A model generated the notes under the pieces. The model saw only the letters and a list, made by a program, of their open reading frames with translations, made no database searches and was not told the DNA's origin. A program made the position numbers and the translations under genes. A stretch of DNA of 64,000 nucleotides from Jiangella muralis. Lineage in GTDB: Bacteria; Actinomycetota; Actinomycetes; Jiangellales; Jiangellaceae. The DNA lies in the NCBI RefSeq assembly GCF_001270745.1, contig NZ_KQ434759.1, forward strand, positions 1 to 64,000, in the 5' to 3' direction. Positions 48,126 through 57,916 of this stretch are shown here, one piece after another (position 1 is the stretch's first letter; each line of letters begins with the position of its first letter).

Positions 48126-49134
48126 CGGCCTCACACCAGTCGATGCGGGTGAACAGGCGGCGGAAGACGTCGAGCGGCACCGGCCGCGGGTGCCGGCGTC
48201 CCCACGGGTTGTGCAGCAGCACCCGGCGCTCGGTGTCGAGGCCGCGGACGGCGTAGGCGTGCGCGACCGGCGCCAGGTGGTAGCGCAGCGCGGCCGCCGC
48301 GCCGGCGTCGTCGCCGTCGTCGAAGGGGCGGCTGCAGGCGACCGCCGGCTGACCGGACTCGGCCAGCGCCGCCACGATGTCGTCGTCGGCCTTCGGCACT
48401 CGCAGCAGGTAGCTGGGCCGCCCGGTGAGCCAGTACAGCGCCTCGGCGGGCAGGCCGCCGCCGGCCAGGGCGGGGTAGCCGCCGCCGTAGACGGCGAACG
48501 CCTTCTCGACGTACGGCACCAGCGTGGAGCCGTCGGGGGAGCGGGCGTACGCGAACCCGCCGTCCGCGTCGTCGACCGGCAGCGTCGGGTGCAGCCGATA
48601 CCGCCGCCCCGGCACGTCGACCAGCACGGCGTCGCCGGCCGCGGTGACGGCCGGCAGCAACCACGGCGCCCGCTCGGCCACCGTGCACAGGGCGGCGACG
48701 AGGTGGCAGTCGCTGATGGCGCCCTGGCCGGCGAACTCGGTGCCGACGGCGGCGGGGAGGGTGAGCGGGTGGGCGGCGTACCGGACGCCGTCGGTGAGCG
48801 CCGGCTCCGTCGCCAGGCCGGGCGTGGGGAACGGCGGGACGGGCGCAGGGAGGCCCGGCGGTGGGCCCGGCCGCGGGGCGGGGTGCAGCAACGCGAGCAG
48901 CCCCGCCACCTCGGCGTCGAGCCTGTGACGGACGGCGCCGGCCGCGTCGTCGACGGCGGCGGTGATGGACCGGGCCAGCTCCGCGGCCGGCCGGGCGCCG
49001 TCGACACCCACCGCCCGCGCCACGCCCTCCGCGCGCCCGGCCGTGGCCGCGCGCACGGCCTCGAACTCCGCGCCCACCCCGGCGCGGAGCAGCGTCAGGG
49101 CCTGGACGGCCGCACGGATGGGCCGCTCAGCCAC
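48112..49134 (-). CDS. calpain-like (C2 family) cysteine protease
   Basis: A 340-residue protein. Residues 1-90 are helical, 90-110 a Pro-rich linker. The protease domain has the Cys in GQGAISDCHLVAALCTVAER (Cys143), the calpain-type VEKAFAVYGGGYPALAGG, the His in APVAHAYAVRGL (His292) and the Asn in VLLHNPWG (Asn309), the C-H-N triad in the right order. No calcium-binding EF-hands and no signal peptide are seen. Calpain-like proteases are scattered in bacteria and mostly unstudied. The GTG at 49134 is used; the exact start is uncertain. A small gene overlaps its 3' end. Confidence 0.78.
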   Translation of the reverse strand: MAERPIRAAVQALTLLRAGVGAEFEAVRAATAGRAEGVARAVGVDGARPAAELARSITAAVDDAAGAVRHRLDAEVAGLLALLHPAPRPGPPPGLPAPVPPFPTPGLATEPALTDGVRYAAHPLTLPAAVGTEFAGQGAISDCHLVAALCTVAERAPWLLPAVTAAGDAVLVDVPGRRYRLHPTLPVDDADGGFAYARSPDGSTLVPYVEKAFAVYGGGYPALAGGGLPAEALYWLTGRPSYLLRVPKADDDIVAALAESGQPAVACSRPFDDGDDAGAAAALRYHLAPVAHAYAVRGLDTERRVLLHNPWGRRHPRPVPLDVFRRLFTRIDWCEADDDG

Positions 49135-49214
49135 GGCCGGACCCGGACGCCGTCGTCGATGTCGCTCTCACACCCCCTATGGGTGCTTCTGGCGACCCGA
49201 ATGTGACACGACGG

Positions 49215-49475
49215 TCAGGATTTGTCGCCGCCGCCGGGCTTCATGGACGCCCAGATCTCCTTGCACTGCGGGCAGACCGGGTACTTCTGGGGGTCGCGGC
49301 TGGGCACCCACACCTTGCCGCAGAGGGCGATGACGGGCGTCCCGTTGATCATGGCCTCGGTGAGCTTGTCCTTGGGCACGTAGTGCGAGAACCGCTCGTG
49401 GTCGCCGTCGCCACTGGTGGGTTGGGTACGGCGGTCCTCGATGGTGTCGCTGCCGGGGGTCAACTGGGTGCTCAC
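49215..49475 (-). CDS. DUF3039 family protein
   Basis: An 86-residue actinobacterial protein. The core HYVPKDKLTEAMINGTPVIA then LCGKVWVPSRDPQKYPVCPQ is typical, with cysteines at LCGK and CPQCKE that could bind zinc. Function unknown. A minus-strand TAGACT (49482-49487) ends six bases before the GTG, giving a leaderless mRNA. It is divergent from an MFS gene that also has a leaderless promoter. The DUF3039-MFS-helicase neighbourhood is one I associate with many actinobacteria. Confidence 0.9.
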   Translation of the reverse strand: MSTQLTPGSDTIEDRRTQPTSGDGDHERFSHYVPKDKLTEAMINGTPVIALCGKVWVPSRDPQKYPVCPQCKEIWASMKPGGGDKS

Positions 49476-49481
49476 CCCGCC

Positions 49482-49532
49482 AGTCTACGGATTGGGTGGA
49501 CGAACCGCGCATGTCGGCAGCGTCGCTATGAT
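49482..49532. promoter_or_regulatory. divergent leaderless promoters (TAGACT / TATGAT)
   Basis: On the minus strand TAGACT (49482-49487) is six bases from the DUF3039 GTG. On the plus strand TATGAT (49527-49532) is six bases from the MFS GTG at 49539. Both place the transcript start on the start codon. Confidence 0.6.
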
Positions 49533-49538
49533 TCGCTC

Positions 49539-50990
49539 GTGACAGAGCGGTCGGGTGACGAGGAGGCGCAGGGCATCCTCGGCCCGGCGTATCGGCGGCT
49601 GTCCATTGGCATCGTCTCCGCGGTGGTGTTCGTCGCGTTCGAGTCGATGGCGGTCGCGACGGCCATGCCCACGGCGGTGCCCGAGCTGGACGGCATGGCG
49701 CTGTACGCGTTCGCGTTCTCGGCGTTCTTCACGACGAGCCTGTTCGGCATGGTCGTGTCGGGCGAGCTGAGCGACCGGACGGGGCCGCGGCTGCCGCTGA
49801 TCCTGGGCACGTCGTCGTTCACGGTGGGGCTGCTGCTGTCCGGTTCGGCGCAGTCGATGTGGCCGTTCCTGGCCGGACGGGCGACGCAGGGGCTGGGCGG
49901 CGGGCTGGTCATCGTCGCGTTGTACGTGGTGGTGGGCCGCGCGTACCCGGAGCGGCTGCGGCCGAAGATCTTCGCCGGCATCGCCGCCGCGTGGGTCGTC
50001 CCGTCGATCGTCGGGCCGCTGGTGGCGGGGCTGCTGACAGACGAGCTGTCGTGGCGGTGGGTGTTCCTGGGCATCGCGCCGCTGGTACTGATCCCGGTGT
50101 TCCTGACGCTGCCGTCGGCGAAGGCGGTCGACGGGCCGCCGCCGGGTGGCGCGGCGCGGCGGGCCGGGAAGAAGCGGTTCGCGCTGGCGGCGGCGGTCGG
50201 GGTCGCCCTGCTGCAGTACGCGGGCTCGCGCGCGGATCTCGTCGCGCTGGCGGTGGCCGCCGTGGGACTGGTGCTGCTGGTGCCGAGCGTGCCGAAGCTG
50301 CTGCCGCCAGGCACGATCGCGCTGCGCCGCGGGCTGCCGACGGTCGTCGCGCTGCGCGGCATCTACGCGGGCGCGTTCTTCGGCACCGAGACGTTCCTGC
50401 CGCTGCTGCTGGTGTCCGAGCGAGGGCTGTCGTCGACGCTGGCCGGGCTGTCCCTGACGGGCGGCGCTCTGGGCTGGGCGACCGGGTCCTGGTACCAGGG
50501 CCGGACGCGCACCGTCGCGCCGCGCTACCTGCTGGTCCGGGCCGGCGGGGTGTTCGTCGCGCTGGCCATCAGCAGCGTGTCGCTGGCCCTGATCGATGCG
50601 GTCCCGCCGTACGTCGTCATGCTCGGCTGGGTGGTCGGCGCGTTCGGCATGGGCATCGCGACGGCCAGCATGAGCGTGCTGCTGTTCCAGCTGTCGCCGG
50701 TCGCGGACCACGGGGCGAACTCGGCGTCGTTGCAGGTCAGCGATGCCCTGTTCACGGCGACGTTCGTCGGGCTGGCGGGCACGATCTTCGGTTCGGCGCA
50801 CGCGGATTCGATCGCCCAGGCGACCGTCGACAACTGGGTGTACCTGGTGATCATCGGGATGATGGCGGCGCTGGCGCTGTTCGGCGCGTGGGCGGCCGGC
50901 CGGGTGCGGACGGCGTCCGACGCGGCCCCGTCCGGCCTGACGGCCGACCCGCCGCAGCCGGCCGGGCCCGCCACGGAGTCGGCGGGGTGA
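49539..50990 (+). CDS. MFS transporter
   Basis: A 483-residue membrane protein with about 14 hydrophobic segments. Family motifs include FGMVVSGELSDRTGPRLPLI (motif A) and RATQGLGGGLVIVALYVVVG. The size and layout match the DHA2-like exporters of 14 helices. Substrate unknown; multidrug or metabolite export is likely. The GTG at 49539 is supported by the leaderless -10 box. The next gene on the same strand is a helicase 140 bases downstream. Confidence 0.9.
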   Translation: MTERSGDEEAQGILGPAYRRLSIGIVSAVVFVAFESMAVATAMPTAVPELDGMALYAFAFSAFFTTSLFGMVVSGELSDRTGPRLPLILGTSSFTVGLLLSGSAQSMWPFLAGRATQGLGGGLVIVALYVVVGRAYPERLRPKIFAGIAAAWVVPSIVGPLVAGLLTDELSWRWVFLGIAPLVLIPVFLTLPSAKAVDGPPPGGAARRAGKKRFALAAAVGVALLQYAGSRADLVALAVAAVGLVLLVPSVPKLLPPGTIALRRGLPTVVALRGIYAGAFFGTETFLPLLLVSERGLSSTLAGLSLTGGALGWATGSWYQGRTRTVAPRYLLVRAGGVFVALAISSVSLALIDAVPPYVVMLGWVVGAFGMGIATASMSVLLFQLSPVADHGANSASLQVSDALFTATFVGLAGTIFGSAHADSIAQATVDNWVYLVIIGMMAALALFGAWAAGRVRTASDAAPSGLTADPPQPAGPATESAG

Positions 50991-51043
50991 GACTGCGCGC
51001 GTCCGGCCGCGGGCTGTCGGTCCCGGCCGTTAGGCTCGACGAG

Positions 51044-51151
51044 GTGCCCGGGCCGCCGCCCGGCGCCGCCGGTGTCGGCAGTGCTGCCGACGGGCCGCGC
51101 CAGACATGGACGTCAACGTCACGGGAGATGTGTGAGCACTTCGGCCGCTGA
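51044..51151 (+). CDS. possible 35-residue upstream ORF of the helicase gene
   Basis: TAGGCT (51031-51036) lies seven bases before a GTG at 51044 that opens a 35-codon frame (MPGPPPGAAGVGSAADG...). Its TGA at 51149-51151 lies 20 bases inside the helicase coding region, in another frame. It could be a translated leader that tunes helicase expression, or simply the 5' end of the helicase mRNA. Confidence 0.25.
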   Translation: MPGPPPGAAGVGSAADGPRQTWTSTSREMCEHFGR

Positions 51152-52904
51152 GCACCTGCCTCCTGCCTATCCCGATCGTGCCCCGTGGGGAACCGCGGGG
51201 CGCCTGCGCGCTTGGCAGGCGGCGGCGCTCGAGGACTACATGACGCGCGAGCCGCGCGACTACCTCGCGGTCGCGACCCCCGGCGCGGGCAAGACCACGT
51301 TCGCGCTGCGCATCGCCGCCGAGCTGCTCGCCCGCAAGATCGTCCACCAGCTCACCATCGTCGCGCCGACGGAGCACCTGAAGCGGCAGTGGGCCGAGGC
51401 CGCCGACAAGGTCGGTATCACCGTCGACCCCGCGTTCAGCGGCCGCACGGCCCGCACCAGCCGCGACTTCACCGGCGTCGCCGTCACCTACGCCGGTGTG
51501 GCCGCGCACCCCATGCTGCACCGCGCCCGCTGCGAGAACCGCCGCACGCTGGTCATCCTCGACGAGGTGCACCACGCCGGCGACTCCATGTCCTGGGGTG
51601 AGGCCACTCGCGAGGCGTTCGACCCCGCCTCCCGCCGGCTGGCGCTGACGGGCACGCCGTTCCGGTCCGACATCAACCCCATCCCGTTCGTCACCTACGC
51701 GCCCGACGTCCAGGGCATCCCGCGCAGCGTCGCCGATCACTCCTACGGCTACGCCGAGGCGCTCAAGGACGGCGTCGTCCGGCCGGTGCTGTTCATGGCG
51801 TACTCCGGCGAGATGCGCTGGCGCACCCGGGCCGGCGACGAGGTCGCGGCGCGGCTGGGCGAGCCGCTCACCAAGGACATCACCGCGCAGGCCTGGCGCA
51901 CCGCGCTCGACCCGCACGGCGACTGGATCCCGTCGGTCCTGCAGGCCGCCGACACCCGTCTCACCGAGGTGCGCCGGCACGTGCCCGACGCCGGCGGCCT
52001 GGTCATCTCCACCGACCAGGAGTCGGCCCGGGCCTACGCCTCGCTGCTCAAGCGAGTGTGCGGCGAGTCGCCCACCGTCGTGCTGTCCGACGAGCCCAAG
52101 GCGTCGAAGAAGATCGCCGAGTTCAGCGACGGCGACAGCCGCTGGATGGTCGCCGTCCGCATGGTCTCCGAGGGCGTCGACGTGCCCCGCCTGGCGGTCG
52201 GCGTCTACGCCACGGCCACCCAGACGCCGCTGTACTTCGCCCAGGCGATCGGCCGCTTCGTCCGCGTCCGCAAGCGCGGCGAGACCGCGTCGATCTTCCT
52301 CCCGACGGTGCCGACACTGCTGTCGTACGCGGGCGAGATGGAGGTCTCGCGCGACCACGTCCTCGGCAAGCCGCCGGGCGCCGACGACGACCCGCTGGCG
52401 GCCGAAGCGGCCCTGATGGAGGCGGCCCAGCGCGAGGACCCCGCCGACGGCGACGAGTTGATGCCGTTCGAGGCGCTCGGCTCCGACGCCTCCTTCGACC
52501 GCGTCCTGTTCGACGGCGGCGAGTTCGGCACCCAGGCCCGCACCGGGTCCGCCGAGGAGGCCGACTACCTCGGCATCCCCGGCCTGCTCGAGCCCGACCA
52601 GGTCGCCGTCCTGCTGCGCCGGCGGCAGGCCGAGCAGCAGGCCGCCCGCGACGCGGCACCGTCCGGCGACGACGCGCAGAGCGACGGCGGCCGTGACCCC
52701 GCGGTGTTCGAGCAGATCTCGATGCTGCGGCGCGAGCTGAACGGCCTGGTCGGCGCCTGGCACCACCGCACCGGCAAGCCGCACGGCGTCATCCACACCG
52801 AACTACGCAAGAGCTGCGGCGGCCCGCCGGCGGCGCTGGCCACGGCGGCGGAGATCCAGGAGCGCATCGACACCATCCGCGCCTGGGCCATCGCCCGTGG
52901 CTAG
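51132..52904 (+). CDS. superfamily 2 DEAD/DEAH-type helicase
   Basis: A 590-residue helicase. Motif I is ATPGAGKTTF (residues 48-57) and motif II ILDEVHHAG (DEVH, 144-147); LTGTPFRSD, VISTDQESAR, VRMVSEGVDVPRL and QAIGRFVRVRKRG give motifs III-VI. A C-terminal coiled segment is rich in Glu and Arg. It resembles the RecG/UvrB-like actinobacterial helicases of unknown DNA task. GGGAG before the GTG at 51132 fixes the start. Its TAG stop lies within the CTAG edge of a MITE-like element. Confidence 0.9.
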   Translation: MSTSAAEHLPPAYPDRAPWGTAGRLRAWQAAALEDYMTREPRDYLAVATPGAGKTTFALRIAAELLARKIVHQLTIVAPTEHLKRQWAEAADKVGITVDPAFSGRTARTSRDFTGVAVTYAGVAAHPMLHRARCENRRTLVILDEVHHAGDSMSWGEATREAFDPASRRLALTGTPFRSDINPIPFVTYAPDVQGIPRSVADHSYGYAEALKDGVVRPVLFMAYSGEMRWRTRAGDEVAARLGEPLTKDITAQAWRTALDPHGDWIPSVLQAADTRLTEVRRHVPDAGGLVISTDQESARAYASLLKRVCGESPTVVLSDEPKASKKIAEFSDGDSRWMVAVRMVSEGVDVPRLAVGVYATATQTPLYFAQAIGRFVRVRKRGETASIFLPTVPTLLSYAGEMEVSRDHVLGKPPGADDDPLAAEAALMEAAQREDPADGDELMPFEALGSDASFDRVLFDGGEFGTQARTGSAEEADYLGIPGLLEPDQVAVLLRRRQAEQQAARDAAPSGDDAQSDGGRDPAVFEQISMLRRELNGLVGAWHHRTGKPHGVIHTELRKSCGGPPAALATAAEIQERIDTIRAWAIARG

Positions 52905-53023
52905 GGCGTGTGAGTCCGGATGATCTCGGGCGGCTGGTCGCTGTGGCTCGTGATGACGTGCGCACCGATGAGTACCATGATCATGGTTTCATCGGCGGCA
53001 GGTGCTGTTCACACACACCCTAG
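52901..53023. mobile_element. MITE-like element or insertion-sequence relic
   Basis: The left end CTAGGGCGTGTGA (from 52901) and the right end TCACACACACCCTAG (53009-53023) are imperfect inverted repeats; both borders carry CTAG. The 123 bases between and including them contain no ORF. The left CTAG includes the helicase stop codon and the right CTAG the stop of a gene remnant. This looks like a non-autonomous element or the footprint of an insertion sequence. Confidence 0.45.
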
Positions 53024-53280
53024 GCACTCGAGGTGCGGGTCCGCCTGAGCAGGCGCACCAGCAACGCCGCCACAATCAGGCAGCCCGCCAGCAGCAGTAC
53101 GCCGCCGGCCGTCCGCACGCCCCAGTCGTAGTCGCTGGTGTAGGCGGTCGGCCGGTCGGCGTCGTCGTGCAGGCGTACGTCGTCGATCCGGGCCGGCATC
53201 GGGTCGCCGCGGCCGACTCGTTCGGCGTCGCGCAGCTCGACGTCGCGCCGGGTGAGCGTGCCGTCGGCGCTGACGTCGAT
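53020..53280 (-). pseudogene. C-terminal remnant of a membrane protein
   Basis: Minus-strand frame ending at TAG (53020-53022) reads IDVSADGTLTRRDVELRDAE, then DPMPARIDDVRLHDDADRPT, a hydrophobic helix GGVLLLAGCLIVAALLVRLL and a basic tail. This looks like real coding sequence, but it has no start codon with a ribosome-binding site and runs straight into the end of the amidase gene. The parent family is not certain; it resembles the end of single-pass exported proteins. Truncation probably came with the element next to it. Confidence 0.5.
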
Positions 53281-53317
53281 TCTTCCAGGCCCACCGGGGA
53301 CCCCCGCTCCAGGCAGG

Positions 53318-54838
53318 TCAGCGGGAGATGCGGACGGCGTCGGCCTCGATCGAGCCGGCCGTCGACGTCCAGCGGCTGACGCCGACCACCGGGCGGCTGC
53401 CGGCGGCCAGCGCGAACGTGCCGATGGAGACCCACCGGCCGCCGTTGCTGCGCTGGTCGATGTAGACCGTCTGGTTGCCGTTCGGCGTCGCCACGAGGTA
53501 CGGCGTGCGCGAGTTGTTCGCCGGGTCCTGCGGGTACCAGACCTCGACGAGGTAGTTGGCGGCGGACGGGATGTTCGCGCTGAACCAGGCGACGTCGCTG
53601 GAGAGCACCGGCTGGGCGTGCCGGTGGTTGCTGCCGTACTGGCCGGGCGCCGACGCCGTCACCCAGTTGGCGCTGGCGGTGAACGCGCCGCCGTTGTCGA
53701 CGATGACGCTCCACCCCGGCGTGCCGCCGCCGTTGACGTAGCCCATGTACCGGTTCCAGTCCCAGTTCGGGCCGGGGTCGGTGTGCGTGGCGCCGGGCGC
53801 CTCGCTGTGCGCGATGATGTTCGTCCGCGTGCGCGGGATGCCGTAGCGGTCGCAGACGTGCCTGGTCAGCGCGGCCGACGAGCGGTACATGGCCTCGGTG
53901 TACCAGGCGGGGTCGTTGACCCAGCCCTCGTGCTCGATGCCGATGGACCGGTTGTTGGTGTTGCCGACGTGCCAGGCGACGTCCTTGTTGCGCACCATCT
54001 GGGTGATCTCGCCGTCGGAGGAGCGGACGACGTAGTGCGCCGACACGTTCGCGCTCGGATTCTGGAACCACGAGATGCAGCCGGCGTACGAGCCCTGGAC
54101 CGTGTGGATGACTACGCGATCGATGGCGTAGTCACTGGGCCGGTTGGCGACGCGGTAGTTGCCGGAGTTGGCGGCCACCCAGCGGGCCGGGCCGTAGTCG
54201 TCGGTCTTGACGGAGAACCGCTGGTCGAGGGTGGGGACGGTGGCGAACGAGCGGTAGTCGGGGGCGACCGCCCGGGCGGCGACGGTGTACGTCTCGCCGT
54301 GCGCCTGCAGCGCCAGGCCGCGCTCCAGCGTCTCGTAGACGGTGTCGGCCTCGAGCCGGGCGACCGAGGGGTCGGCATAGCCGGAGTAGCGGGCGACCGG
54401 CTCATACCAGGCGTCGACGCGGCGGCGGTCGGCGGCGCCCAGCCCGGCGTCGTCGGCCAGCGAGCGCAGCAGTGCGGCGGCGCCGTCGACGTTCGCCGCG
54501 ATGTCGGTCTTCAGCGCGTCCAGGCCGTGGCCGGTGAGCGCGGCGGCCGTGCCCAGCGTGTCGGTGGACGGGTTGCTGATCAGGTGCATGACGCCGTAGC
54601 CGCCGGCCTGGCTGGGCTTACCGGCGTGGTCGTCGATGCGGGTGACGGTGTAGGAGAGCGCGACCAGCAGGTCGCGCGGGACGCCGTGCTTGCGGGCCGC
54701 GGCGGCGAACGCGGCGCTGAGCCGGGTGACCGTCCGGACGGGGCTGCCGGCGGCGTTGGCGGCGGTCGTGACCACGGGGGTCACGACGATGGCGGCGCCG
54801 AGCGCCAGGACGGCGCGGCGGCTGGGTTGGGTCGTCAC
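53318..54838 (-). CDS. exported N-acetylmuramoyl-L-alanine amidase with golvesin-like C-terminal domain
   Basis: A 506-residue secreted hydrolase. A signal with SRRAVLALGAAIVVTPVVTT may use the Tat route. An alpha-helical region (40-180) precedes the Amidase_2 domain with VVIHTVQGSYAGCISWF, VSAHYVVRSSDGEI, SIGIEHEGW and IIAHSEAPGATHTDPG (zinc ligands). Residues 390-506 form a beta-sandwich that I assign to golvesin-type domains (VLSSDVAWFSANIPSAANYL, SIEADAVRI). The GTG at 54838 follows GAGGGGA. It cleaves peptide stems in the wall; it differs from the FG-GAP amidase at 7174 in its accessory domain. Confidence 0.88.
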   Translation of the reverse strand: MTTQPSRRAVLALGAAIVVTPVVTTAANAAGSPVRTVTRLSAAFAAAARKHGVPRDLLVALSYTVTRIDDHAGKPSQAGGYGVMHLISNPSTDTLGTAAALTGHGLDALKTDIAANVDGAAALLRSLADDAGLGAADRRRVDAWYEPVARYSGYADPSVARLEADTVYETLERGLALQAHGETYTVAARAVAPDYRSFATVPTLDQRFSVKTDDYGPARWVAANSGNYRVANRPSDYAIDRVVIHTVQGSYAGCISWFQNPSANVSAHYVVRSSDGEITQMVRNKDVAWHVGNTNNRSIGIEHEGWVNDPAWYTEAMYRSSAALTRHVCDRYGIPRTRTNIIAHSEAPGATHTDPGPNWDWNRYMGYVNGGGTPGWSVIVDNGGAFTASANWVTASAPGQYGSNHRHAQPVLSSDVAWFSANIPSAANYLVEVWYPQDPANNSRTPYLVATPNGNQTVYIDQRSNGGRWVSIGTFALAAGSRPVVGVSRWTSTAGSIEADAVRISR

Positions 54839-54894
54839 TGCGGATCCCCTCTGTCGCCCGGAGCCGGTGGATCGCACCGGCCGAGTAACAGCAG

Positions 54895-54923
54895 AACCTA
54901 CCGACAGTTTGTGGTGCTGTCAC
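54895..54923 (-). promoter_or_regulatory. housekeeping promoter of the amidase gene (GTGACA-N17-TAGGTT)
   Basis: On the minus strand GTGACA (54918-54923) and TAGGTT (54895-54900) are 17 bases apart, a good sigma-70-type promoter. The transcript would have a 5' leader of about 50 bases before the GTG at 54838. Confidence 0.6.
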
Positions 54924-54957
54924 CAGGTTCTGGCGGAATGTCCGGGTGGGACACACA

Positions 54958-56400
54958 CTAATCGGCCGGGGCTCCGGAGTGTCGCTCCAGGAAGGTGTAG
55001 ACGTCGGTGTCGTCGACCCCTGGAAACGTGCCTGGAGGCAATGCTGCCAGGAGGTGGGAATGGACCCGTGCACTGGGCCAGGCCCGGCTGGCCCAGCGGC
55101 CGGCCAGCGCGGCCGGCGGACGGCGGCAGCAGGACGGATCGGGGCAGGCCGACGTGGCCCGGACGGTGGTCTCGCGGCCCTGGAACCACTTCGAGTGGGC
55201 GTACGGCACGCCGACGTCGATGGCGAAGTCGCCCTCGGGCGTGCTCTCGACGTGCGTGGTGCACCAGTAGGTGCCGCGGCCCATGTCGGTGTACTGGTGG
55301 TGGGTGGCGTAGCGGTCTGGCGCCGAGAACACCGCCCGCGACGCCCAGAACCGGCAGACCAGCTGGCCCTCGATGGCGCCGGTGACGTCGGCGGGGAAGG
55401 TGACGTCGTCGTTCTCGTACGCCTTGTAGATGACGCCGTCCTCGCCCACGCGCATGAAGTGCACCGGCAACCCGAGGTGGTGGGTGGCGAGGTTGGTGAA
55501 CCGGTGCGCCGCGGTCTCGTAGGAGACGGCGAACACGTCGCGCAGGTCGTCGATGGCCAGCTCGCGCCGGGCCTTGGCGCGCTGCAGGAAGCTCACCGCT
55601 CCGGTCTCGGGCATCAGCAGGGCCGCGGCGAAGTAGTTGGTCTCGACCCGCTGCCGCAGGAAGTCGGCGTAGTCGGCCGGCTCGCGGTGGCCCAGCGCGA
55701 AGTGACCGAGCGTCTGCAGGACGATGGTGCGCGGGTCGTGCCCGCCGCGGCCGGACGACGGCAGGTAGATGCGCCGGTCCTCCAGGTCGGTGACGGAGCG
55801 GGTGGCGCGTGGGAGGTCGGCGACGCGGTGCAGCGTGAAGCCGAGGTGCGTGGTCAGCTCGCCGACGCCGCGCTCGGTGAGCGGTCCGCCGTCGTGCCCG
55901 ACGGCGCGGGAGATGCCGGCCGCGACCTGCTCGATCTCGGCGAAGTAGTTGCCGCGGTCGCGCATCTGGTGGCGCAGCTCGGCGTTGGCCCGGCGCGCCT
56001 CCTCGGGGGTGGCGGCCTGCTCGGTGGCCCGCCGCCGCAGCTCGCCGTGCAACCCGATCAGCGACTCGAGCACGTCGGTGGACAGCGTGCTGGTGGCGGC
56101 GACGTGCGGCAGTCCGAGCGACGAGTACAGCGGGTCGGTCTGCGCGTGCTCGAGCGCGATCTCCAGTGCCGCCCGGTGCGACGGCGGCTCCGGCTTCATC
56201 AGGTCGGCGACGTCGACGCCCAGCGCCGTCGCGATGGCCTGCAGCAGCGTGAGCCGCGGCTCGCGCCGTCCGTTCTCGATCTGCGAGAGCAGCGACGGCG
56301 CGCGGTCGACGGCGGCGGCGAGCGCGCTCAGCGTGAGCCCGGCGGCCTTGCGGGCGTGCCGGATGCGGCGGCCCAGGGTGACGAGGTCGAGATCGGCCAT
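54958..56400 (-). CDS. ramB: RamB-like XRE regulator with ImmA/IrrE-type domain
   Basis: A 480-residue regulator. The N-terminal HTH (LGRRIRHARKAAGLTLSALA, LLSQIENGRREPRLTLLQAI) is followed by a helical part, an ImmA/IrrE-like peptidase-derived domain (VLQTLGHFALGHREPADYAD, ETNYFAAALLMPE) and a C-terminal Cys/Arg-rich short-chain acyl-CoA regulator domain (CRFWASRAVFSAPDRYAT). RamB proteins control acetate and glyoxylate-cycle genes. It is divergent from isocitrate lyase, its classical target. The ATG at 56400 follows GGAGGGGGGA; the in-frame ATGs at 56412 and 56430 are weaker. Confidence 0.88.
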   Translation of the reverse strand: MADLDLVTLGRRIRHARKAAGLTLSALAAAVDRAPSLLSQIENGRREPRLTLLQAIATALGVDVADLMKPEPPSHRAALEIALEHAQTDPLYSSLGLPHVAATSTLSTDVLESLIGLHGELRRRATEQAATPEEARRANAELRHQMRDRGNYFAEIEQVAAGISRAVGHDGGPLTERGVGELTTHLGFTLHRVADLPRATRSVTDLEDRRIYLPSSGRGGHDPRTIVLQTLGHFALGHREPADYADFLRQRVETNYFAAALLMPETGAVSFLQRAKARRELAIDDLRDVFAVSYETAAHRFTNLATHHLGLPVHFMRVGEDGVIYKAYENDDVTFPADVTGAIEGQLVCRFWASRAVFSAPDRYATHHQYTDMGRGTYWCTTHVESTPEGDFAIDVGVPYAHSKWFQGRETTVRATSACPDPSCCRRPPAALAGRWASRAWPSARVHSHLLAALPPGTFPGVDDTDVYTFLERHSGAPAD

Positions 56401-56413
56401 TCCCCCCTCCATC

Positions 56414-56517
56414 CAGTGAAATTGTCCCATCAGTGAAATTCGGTGAATCTTCACCCACTCTAGCGGTGGATCGGGGTGGTTGATGCGCCGCACGGTGGAG
56501 GACGTCAGCAATTCACC
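56414..56517. promoter_or_regulatory. GTGAA-type operator cluster between ramB and aceA
   Basis: CAGTGAAATT occurs at 56414-56423 and 56431-56440 (17 apart). GGTGAA-TC-TTCACC at 56442-56455 is a perfect 6-2-6 palindrome. An inverted half-site AATTCACC lies at 56510-56517, next to the aceA start. The shared GTGAA core suggests one regulator, probably the RamB-like protein, acting on both divergent genes. Confidence 0.6.
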
Positions 56518-56532
56518 TAACCGGGAGTGAGC

Positions 56533-57852
<1,320 letters not shown>

Positions 57853-57860
57853 CCCTGGCT

Positions 57861-57904
57861 GCGGGCGGATCACCGGGTTCTGGGACCGCCGGTGATCCGC
57901 CCGC
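57861..57904. terminator. strong bidirectional terminator between aceA and the GH127 gene
   Basis: GCGGGCGGATCACCGG (57861-57876) and CCGGTGATCCGCCCGC (57889-57904) form a perfect 16-bp stem with a 12-base loop between two convergent genes. Confidence 0.9.
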
Positions 57905-57916
57905 CGTCGGTGCGCG

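Noticed and set aside
53076-54071. 331-codon minus-strand frame as a separate gene
   Set aside because: It is a frame-shifted shadow of the amidase gene; only the last part (53020-53280, in another frame) looks like a gene remnant.
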